NCBI RefSeq assembly: GCF_003431975.1
Contig: NZ_CP027116.1
Span: 868,001 to 932,000 of the forward strand
DNA length: 64,000 nucleotides
Direction: 5' to 3'
From: Bacillus pumilus
GTDB taxonomy: Bacteria; Bacillota; Bacilli; Bacillales; Bacillaceae
Shown: positions 58,287 through 64,000 of the stretch, in pieces
How positions within the stretch are numbered: position 1 is the stretch's first letter
Layout of the letters: each line of letters begins with the position of its first letter
Notes under the pieces: generated by a model
What the model was told of the DNA's origin: nothing
The model's input: only the letters and a program-made list of their open reading frames with translations
The model's database searches: none
Position numbers and translations under genes: made by a program

Positions 58287-61190
58287 ATGAAACGAGTGCT
58301 ATCCATTCGAATGATCTGTTGTTTCGTTTTGGTGATCTTTAGTTTGCAATCCATACTGCCGAGCATGATTACAGGAGGCGAGGTCAGCGCAGCTGAAAAG
58401 AAGGAAATGGTTTGGAAGCAAAAAAAGATCGTGCAGATCAAAAAAGCCCGTCAGTTGATAGGGGAGACCGTAACGGTAAGCGGAATTGTCACAGCAGATC
58501 AATCCGCAATAGGTAATGGTAAACTATCCACATACATTCAAGACAAATCAGCTGGAATCAATATTTATTCAGCACAGCCCAATCAATTCCCAGAACTAAA
58601 GGCAGGCATGAAGGTGACAGTAACTGGTAAGATCACGTCCTATAAAGGACTGATTGAAATTGTGCCAGATCAAGATCGCCTGAAGATAGATGCTGTAAAT
58701 CAAACTTTGCCAAAGCCGAAGCGGGTATCTGTGAAGCAACTAGAAACGGATCAAGCCGGAAAACATGAAGGACGGCTTGTGAAAGTCAAAGGCTATGTTG
58801 AGACAAAACCAGATCAGCCGGCTGGCGGTGGATACAATGTCGTGATTGTTGATAAAAAATATCATAGCTCCATTCTGAGAGTGATGGTTGATACAAATGC
58901 CATTGATGAGGTAAAGGCGGGGAAATGGTACGAGTTCACAGGCGTGCTAAGCAGGTATGATACGCTTCAGGTGCTACCAAGACATAAGAAGGATATCAAA
59001 CTGCTCAAACACCAGGCAAAGCCGCCAAAGATCAAGAAAGAATATAAAGCAACAGTTGACCGTGTGGTGGATGGAGATACAATTCATTTAAAGAAGCCTG
59101 TTCTAGGTACAACAAAGGTGCGTTTTGTAAATATGGACACGCCGGAAACGTATCATAAGCCAAAAAATGAATTAGATCAAAACCAATTACGTTTTGGACA
59201 GCAGGCGACTGACTATTTAAAAACACTTCTTTCAAGCGGCGACCAAGTCACATTAAAGATTGGTCCTGAAGCGAAGGACAGCTATGGACGTCTTTTAGCT
59301 CAAGTGAAAACGAAAAAAGGTTTAAATACAAATTTAGAGCTTGTGAAAAAAGGGTATGCCCCTACTTATTTCATCTGGCCAGTTGGAGATGAAAAGGACT
59401 ATCAGTCGTTTCAAAAAGCAGTAAAGGATGCAAAAGAACAAGGACTGGGGATTTGGAATGAAGCGGACCCTCTACTGGAACAGCCATTTGAATTTAGAGC
59501 ACGTGAACAGAAAAAGGGACTGACACGCTACGTCGGTGATTCATCAGTGAAAACCTACGTATCGCCTGACAGCTGGAAAGAAATCAATGTGGATAAAAGG
59601 ATCTTTTTTGCTTCCAAGGAAGAAGCAGAGCAGGCTGGCTATCAGCCGGCAAAGGACGCGGGCGAAGTCCCATTAACGATTTTAAGTATGAATGATTTAC
59701 ACGGTAAAATTGATCAAGAATACGAGCTGGATCTAAAAGGTGATGGCAGTAAAGGGATGTACGGAAGAATGGATTATGTGGCCGCCTATTTGAAGCAAAA
59801 ACAAGCAGCACAAAAAAATACAATTACTGTCCATGCTGGAGATATGATTGGCGGGAGCTCTCCAATATCTTCTCTTCTGCAAGATGAACCAACCGTTGAA
59901 CTCATGGAGAACATTGGCTTTGATGTTGGTACGGTCGGCAATCATGAGTTCGATGAAGGGGTGGACGAGCTATTACGTATTTTAAAGGGCGGGGATCATC
60001 CCAAAGGTACAAAGGGGTATGACGGACAGAATTTTCCGCTCGTTTGTGCAAATTGTGAATACAAGGAAACAGGCAAGCCGCTTTTACCAGCTTATGAAAT
60101 CATCGATGTTGAAGGAATTCCAGTTGCATTTATCGGTGTTGTGACCAAGTCAGCCGCAGGAATGGTCATGCCAGAAGGGATTAAAGACATTCAGTTTACA
60201 GATGAAGTCAAAGCCGTGAATGAAGCCACGAAGGAACTAAAACAAAAAGGGGTTAGAGCCATAGCGGTTTTAGCTCATATGACAGCCTCTCAAAATGGCG
60301 AGACCATCACTGGAGAAAGTGCAAAGCTTGCCAAAGAAGGTGATGATGAAATTGACGTCATCTTTGCAGGGCATAATCACGAAGTGGTCAATGGAGAGGT
60401 CAATGGGAAATTAATTGTTCAAGCCTTTGAATATGGGAAGGCGATTGGTGAAGTCAATGTCACACTGGACCGTAAAACGAAGGATATGGTCAAAAAGAGT
60501 GCAAATATCAAGTATGTAGACCAGTCTGGTATTGAAAAGGATAAGGAAGCAGCGGACATCTTGGCGCATTACGGGAAAGAAGTTGAGCCAATTATTAGTG
60601 AAGTGGTTGGAGAAGCTGGCGTCAAAATGGAAGGCGGCTATTCAAATGATGGAGACACGCCGCTCGGAAACCTGATTGCAGATGGTATGAGGTATTCCAT
60701 GAAAAGCGATTTTGCTATGATGAATGGAGGCGGCATTAGACAAAACCTCGAAAAAGGGCCGATTACGTGGGGAGATTTGTTTAACATTCAGCCATTCGGC
60801 AATGTTTTAGTCAAGCTTGAGATTAAGGGGAAAGACTTAGTTGAGATCATAGAAGCACAAATTTCACCACAATTTGGACCAGATTATAGTATTTCAGGCT
60901 TTTCATATTCTTATGATCCGGTAACATATAAAGTAGTCGATTTGAAGCTGTCCAACGGTTCAGCCGTTGCTTTCGATCAAACGTATACTCTCACGGTGAA
61001 TAACTTTATGGCAACTGCAACTGGTAGTAAATATGCGCCAATAGGAAGCCTTGGGAAAAATCCTGAAACAGGCCCAGAAGACTTAGAAGCCACTGTCGCT
61101 TTTGTCAAAAGCTTTGAGGGAGCTTCCATTGTGTATCAAAAAGAGGGACGAATTCAAAAAGCAAAACAAGAAGAAAAAGCAGCAAGCTAA
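58287..61190 (+). CDS. yhcR: YhcR: secreted multidomain endonuclease/5'-nucleotidase
   Basis: A 967-residue secreted protein. A signal peptide (to about residue 35) precedes two OB-fold domains (about 40-230), a thermonuclease domain (about 250-385: VDRVVDGDTIHL, RFVNMDTPE), a calcineurin-like metallophosphatase (about 460-690: NDLHGKI, HAGDMIGG, GNHEFDEG, FAGHNHE) and the 5'-nucleotidase C-terminal domain (about 755-940: GNLIADGMR, NGGGIRQN). It should degrade nucleic acids and dephosphorylate nucleotides outside the cell. The protein ends ...KQEEKAAS: no LPxT-type sorting signal or hydrophobic tail is visible, although the sortase gene follows. AAAGGAGAG precedes the ATG. Confidence 0.9.
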   Translation: MKRVLSIRMICCFVLVIFSLQSILPSMITGGEVSAAEKKEMVWKQKKIVQIKKARQLIGETVTVSGIVTADQSAIGNGKLSTYIQDKSAGINIYSAQPNQFPELKAGMKVTVTGKITSYKGLIEIVPDQDRLKIDAVNQTLPKPKRVSVKQLETDQAGKHEGRLVKVKGYVETKPDQPAGGGYNVVIVDKKYHSSILRVMVDTNAIDEVKAGKWYEFTGVLSRYDTLQVLPRHKKDIKLLKHQAKPPKIKKEYKATVDRVVDGDTIHLKKPVLGTTKVRFVNMDTPETYHKPKNELDQNQLRFGQQATDYLKTLLSSGDQVTLKIGPEAKDSYGRLLAQVKTKKGLNTNLELVKKGYAPTYFIWPVGDEKDYQSFQKAVKDAKEQGLGIWNEADPLLEQPFEFRAREQKKGLTRYVGDSSVKTYVSPDSWKEINVDKRIFFASKEEAEQAGYQPAKDAGEVPLTILSMNDLHGKIDQEYELDLKGDGSKGMYGRMDYVAAYLKQKQAAQKNTITVHAGDMIGGSSPISSLLQDEPTVELMENIGFDVGTVGNHEFDEGVDELLRILKGGDHPKGTKGYDGQNFPLVCANCEYKETGKPLLPAYEIIDVEGIPVAFIGVVTKSAAGMVMPEGIKDIQFTDEVKAVNEATKELKQKGVRAIAVLAHMTASQNGETITGESAKLAKEGDDEIDVIFAGHNHEVVNGEVNGKLIVQAFEYGKAIGEVNVTLDRKTKDMVKKSANIKYVDQSGIEKDKEAADILAHYGKEVEPIISEVVGEAGVKMEGGYSNDGDTPLGNLIADGMRYSMKSDFAMMNGGGIRQNLEKGPITWGDLFNIQPFGNVLVKLEIKGKDLVEIIEAQISPQFGPDYSISGFSYSYDPVTYKVVDLKLSNGSAVAFDQTYTLTVNNFMATATGSKYAPIGSLGKNPETGPEDLEATVAFVKSFEGASIVYQKEGRIQKAKQEEKAAS

Positions 61191-61236
61191 AGAGTGTATC
61201 ATCTAAGAGAAATGTAACAGGCAAAGGAGTTTAAGC

Positions 61237-61803
61237 ATGAAAAAGTGGCTTGCACTGACTGTCATGATTGCAGGGATCGTCCTGCTCGGCTGGGGAATGT
61301 GGCAAATCGCTTCTACTCATCTTCAAACAGCACAATCATTAGAAGAAGCGAAGAAGGTCGTAGCGGGCGATCAAGGGATGTCCAAAAAGCAATTTGCTCC
61401 TGAAGTGGGGAAAGCCTCTGGCATTCTGACGATTCCAAAGTTAAAAGCAGACCTTCCCATTGTCGAAGGGACGGATGCGGATGATCTTGCAAAGGGAGTA
61501 GGACACTACAAAGGCAGTTATTATCCTGATCAGAATGGACAAATTGTCCTTTCTGGCCACCGTGATACGGTGTTTCGCCGGACAGGCGAACTGGATATTG
61601 GAGATCAGCTGAAAATGACGGTGCCGTATGGTGAATTTATATATGAAATCACACATACGAAAATTGTCGATCAGCATGATACATCCATTATTACTTTGCA
61701 GAATGAAAAGGAAGAGCTTATCCTAACGACCTGCTATCCTTTTCATTTCGTCGGCAATGCGCCAGAGCGGTATATTATGTATGCAAAAAGAACGTCTGAA
61801 TAA
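61237..61803 (+). CDS. srtD: Class D sortase YhcS (SrtD)
   Basis: A 188-residue membrane-anchored transpeptidase: N-terminal helix (LALTVMIAGIVLLGWGMW), then the sortase barrel with catalytic His108 (LSGHRDTVF), Cys166 (TTCYPF) and Arg178 (APERY). In B. subtilis YhcS anchors YhcR to the wall through a sorting signal that is not visible in this YhcR. GCAAAGGAG precedes the ATG, 46 bases after yhcR. The chain looks catalytically intact. Confidence 0.92.
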   Translation: MKKWLALTVMIAGIVLLGWGMWQIASTHLQTAQSLEEAKKVVAGDQGMSKKQFAPEVGKASGILTIPKLKADLPIVEGTDADDLAKGVGHYKGSYYPDQNGQIVLSGHRDTVFRRTGELDIGDQLKMTVPYGEFIYEITHTKIVDQHDTSIITLQNEKEELILTTCYPFHFVGNAPERYIMYAKRTSE

Positions 61804-61805
61804 AG

Positions 61806-61841
61806 GAAAAGAGCCTGCATTTGATGAGCAGGCTCTTTTTA
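61806..61841. terminator. Bidirectional terminator
   Basis: AAAAGAGCCTGC / GCAGGCTCTTTT stem between convergent srtD and yhcT. Confidence 0.92.
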
Positions 61842-62747
61842 ATGGATGATTTGATTCATGAGCTGGGCCATATCTGGTGGTAGAGGAGCTTCTATGGTGA
61901 GATGCTCACCTGTAAAAGGGTGCTTCATATCAACTTCTTTGGCGTGAAGAGCGCATCTATTGATGTGTTTACGAACACCGCCATATAAGGTATCGCCAGC
62001 TAACGGATACCCGAGGCTACTAAGGTGGACACGAATTTGATGCGTTCTACCTGTCTCTAATTGCAGTTTAACGGCTGTCAATTGCAGACGTTTATTCATG
62101 TCCATGACCTGAAAATGCGTCACAGCTTTTTGTCCAGTAGGGGAGATTCTGCGTCTGACGGCATGGTGTTTGTCACGGCCGATGGCTTCATCAATGGTCC
62201 CTTTCTTTTTTTTGAAAAGTCCCTCTGCGATGGCGATGTACGTTCGGGTGATCATTTTTTTAGAAAGCATTTGATCAAGAGCCGCATGGGCTAATCTATG
62301 CTTTGCGAAAATGACGGTGCCGCTTGTGTCTTGATCAAGTCTATGGATATGTCTCACCCGCTTTTCTTCTCCATTTGCTTGAAAATGGAAGGCGACAAGA
62401 TTAGCTAGTGTACCCGTTTGTCCTTGTTCATTCGGATGAGTGGGCAGACCAGCGGGCTTTTGGACAATGAATAGATGCTCGTCCTCAAAAAGCACCTCTA
62501 ACTCACCGTATTCTGGTGTCACATCACTTTCTTCTGTTTCAAATAAATCAATGATGATTTGATCACCTGTACAGACTTTTGCCGCTTGATGAGCAGGTTT
62601 TTGATTCAAACGAACTTTTTGATGCTCCATCCAATAATGGATAACTGGCTTTGAGGCAGACACGGCTGTTTTTAAAAAATGACTGAGTGAAGTGTTATGA
62701 TGAAGCTCATCTACTTTGAGTGAGAGCATATGTCCTTTTATGTTCAT
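61839..62747 (-). CDS. yhcT: RluA-family RNA pseudouridine synthase YhcT
   Basis: A 302-residue enzyme of the RluA family: an N-terminal S4-like region (VRLNQKPAHQAAKV) and the catalytic motif IHRLDQDTSGTVIFAK with the nucleophile Asp, followed by ETGRTHQIRVHLSSLGYPLAGDTLYGG. It isomerises uridines in rRNA or tRNA; the site is unknown. Matches B. subtilis YhcT by context. Confidence 0.9.
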   Translation of the reverse strand: MNIKGHMLSLKVDELHHNTSLSHFLKTAVSASKPVIHYWMEHQKVRLNQKPAHQAAKVCTGDQIIIDLFETEESDVTPEYGELEVLFEDEHLFIVQKPAGLPTHPNEQGQTGTLANLVAFHFQANGEEKRVRHIHRLDQDTSGTVIFAKHRLAHAALDQMLSKKMITRTYIAIAEGLFKKKKGTIDEAIGRDKHHAVRRRISPTGQKAVTHFQVMDMNKRLQLTAVKLQLETGRTHQIRVHLSSLGYPLAGDTLYGGVRKHINRCALHAKEVDMKHPFTGEHLTIEAPLPPDMAQLMNQIIH

Positions 62748-62856
62748 AATATCGGGTCCTCTCTTTGGGTATATATAGGAAACACTTACCTTGGCGAACG
62801 CCTTTTTTTCTGTGCTATTCTGAATGGAGAAATAACGACAGAGAGGTAGATGTCAC

Positions 62857-63207
62857 GTGAGATTAATGAAAGCTGCTACAGACCTTCAAGAGCAGGCAAT
62901 TGAAGAAATATCAAAGGATGTTGAAGATCTTCTTGCCCATGCTGTCAATGGAAAGCATCTAGATATGTATCAAAAAGACCACCCTTTTACTTTTATTGAT
63001 GGCGTATATAACGGGACGATGGATGATGCTTTTCGTATTTTATCGGGACTTCAGCTATTACATACCATTATTGTTAAACCGAAACGTCAAATCACAAAAC
63101 GAGATCGTGAGCTATTCGAGCGAAACCGTGAGCAGGTCAATGCCAGCGGATTTTCTTTTCCGTTTGATCTCGACGATTTCGTTAGCCGTCACCTTCAAAA
63201 TGCGTAA
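62857..63207 (+). CDS. yhcU: YhcU family protein
   Basis: A 116-residue protein beginning with GTG at 62857 (ATG at 62866 is an alternative; AGAGAGGTAG lies upstream). Hydrophilic, with no motif recognised (for example TFIDGVYNGTMDDAFRILSGLQ). Gene order yhcT-yhcU-yhcW identifies it. Function unknown. Confidence 0.8.
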   Translation: MRLMKAATDLQEQAIEEISKDVEDLLAHAVNGKHLDMYQKDHPFTFIDGVYNGTMDDAFRILSGLQLLHTIIVKPKRQITKRDRELFERNREQVNASGFSFPFDLDDFVSRHLQNA

Positions 63208-63517
63208 AAGATGGTGAGAACTTCCTTGTTAACTTACAAGGCACCCGCACATACTACTTTTAAGGGAACGGAGAAACCTTTAAGATCTGTAATACCAAAC
63301 CCGCTCTTTTTCAACATTGCCTATTTCTCCACGAATCGGAGCGCTTGGATCTCTTGCAGAATAAACCGAACACGGATAGGAGTCTGACAAAATGGTGCAG
63401 GCTCCTTTTATACATAATCATTTTAGCAGACATTCATCTTTGAAAGTCAATTTTATTCACGATATGATAGCATGGAGTATATGTTTAAGACTTTTGTAAA
63501 AAAAAGGAGTGGCCTCG
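63208..63517 (+). other. Non-coding leader or sRNA region upstream of yhcW
   Basis: About 300 bases without a gene. It contains a terminator-like hairpin at 63377-63412 (AGGAGTCTG / CAGGCTCCT, then TTTTA) and, before it, a GC-moderate stretch with several short complementary segments (for example ACGGAGAAACC, ACGAATCGGAGC). It may be the yhcU trailer or a small RNA. Confidence 0.4.
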
Positions 63518-64000
63518 TTGGTAAAGGCGATTATTTTTGATTTTGACGGATTAATTTTAGATACAGAAACACATGAATATGAGGTTTTACAAGAAATGTT
63601 TGCGGAGCACGAGTCAGATCTGCCTCTTTCCGTATGGGGCAAGGTCATTGGCACGCAGGCAGGCTTTAAGCCATTTGAATATTTGGAAAAGCAGATAGGG
63701 AAGACGCTCGATCATGAGGCACTTACAGCGGACCGGCATTCACGTTTTCAAATGAGAATGAAGGACGAATCAGCAAGACCGGGCGTAGAAGCTTATTTAG
63801 AAGCAGCAAAAGAGCTTGGGATCAAGATTGGACTTGCTTCCAGCTCAGATTATAAATGGGTGTCTGATCACCTAAAGCAGATTGGTCTTTTTGATTACTT
63901 TGAATGTATCCGCACGTCAGATGATGTGGAAGAAGTAAAGCCAAATCCTGAGCTTTATTTGCAAACAGCACGCTGCTTAGGAGTAGAACCGAAAGATTGC
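63518..64000 (+). CDS. yhcW: YhcW HAD-superfamily hydrolase, partial
   Basis: Starts with TTG at 63518 behind AAAGGAGTGG and runs off the right edge after 161 codons. The HAD motif I is FDFDGLILDTE (nucleophile and acid/base Asp), motif II LASSS, and VKPNPELYL gives the motif III lysine. It belongs to the beta-phosphoglucomutase-like group with a helical cap; substrate unknown. Matches B. subtilis YhcW by context. Confidence 0.9.
   Translation, partial: MVKAIIFDFDGLILDTETHEYEVLQEMFAEHESDLPLSVWGKVIGTQAGFKPFEYLEKQIGKTLDHEALTADRHSRFQMRMKDESARPGVEAYLEAAKELGIKIGLASSSDYKWVSDHLKQIGLFDYFECIRTSDDVEEVKPNPELYLQTARCLGVEPKDC

Overview
This window is a chromosomal segment of a Gram-positive, spore-forming Bacillus, most likely of the B. 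pumilus / B. safensis / B. altitudinis group. I infer this from recognised proteins, gene order and the 16S type; no search was run. Most genes follow the B. subtilis order yfhP-mutY-yfhS-fabL-sspE-ygaB-ygaC-ygaD ... ygaE-gsaB-bcp-perR-ygzB-ygxA-rrnD-trnD and later queG(yhbA)-yhbB-trmL-prkA-yhbH-yhbJ-yhcABC-cspB-yhcK-yhcMN ... yhcQRSTUW. Accessory blocks interrupt this backbone.

Layout. 1-5.6 kb: start of yfhP, mutY, yfhS, fabL, the gamma-type SASP gene, ygaB, ygaC and the ABC exporter ygaD. 5.7-11.2 kb: a five-gene peptide/dipeptide importer operon (two ATPases, lipoprotein, two permeases), followed by a repeat-rich intergenic element (11.17-11.40 kb). 11.4-16.7 kb: ygaE, gsaB, bcp, perR with its operator, ygzB and ygxA. 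16.6-23.3 kb: a complete rRNA operon (tandem promoters, 16S-23S-5S) followed by 16 tRNA genes. 23.3-24.0 kb: a tiny island flanked by 38-bp direct copies of the 3' end of the last tRNA-Leu. 24.3-28.8 kb: accessory genes of mostly unknown role (APH-like kinase, histidine phosphatase, DUF1963 and DUF2262 proteins). 29.3-33.3 kb: lipoteichoic-acid synthase yfnI, a signal peptidase I and metY.

34.3-38.0 kb holds the most interesting system: a 70-residue membrane-spanning peptide gene with two cysteines, an attenuator-like hairpin, then translationally coupled genes for an ABC ATPase, a multi-pass permease, an M50 membrane metalloprotease with an N-terminal PqqD/RRE-like domain, and a small two-helix membrane protein. 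It looks like a RiPP or bacteriocin production, processing and export operon without a radical-SAM or other obvious modifying enzyme.

38-64 kb: a lipoprotein gene, a lone tRNA-Gly, queuosine and tRNA-modification genes, the sporulation pair prkA/yhbH, a drug-efflux operon, cspB, a diguanylate cyclase, spore lipoprotein and coat genes, a large CheB-like/CheR/PAS/histidine-kinase fusion, the nuclease/nucleotidase yhcR beside the class D sortase yhcS (YhcR here has no visible sorting signal), a pseudouridine synthase, yhcU, and yhcW running off the right end.
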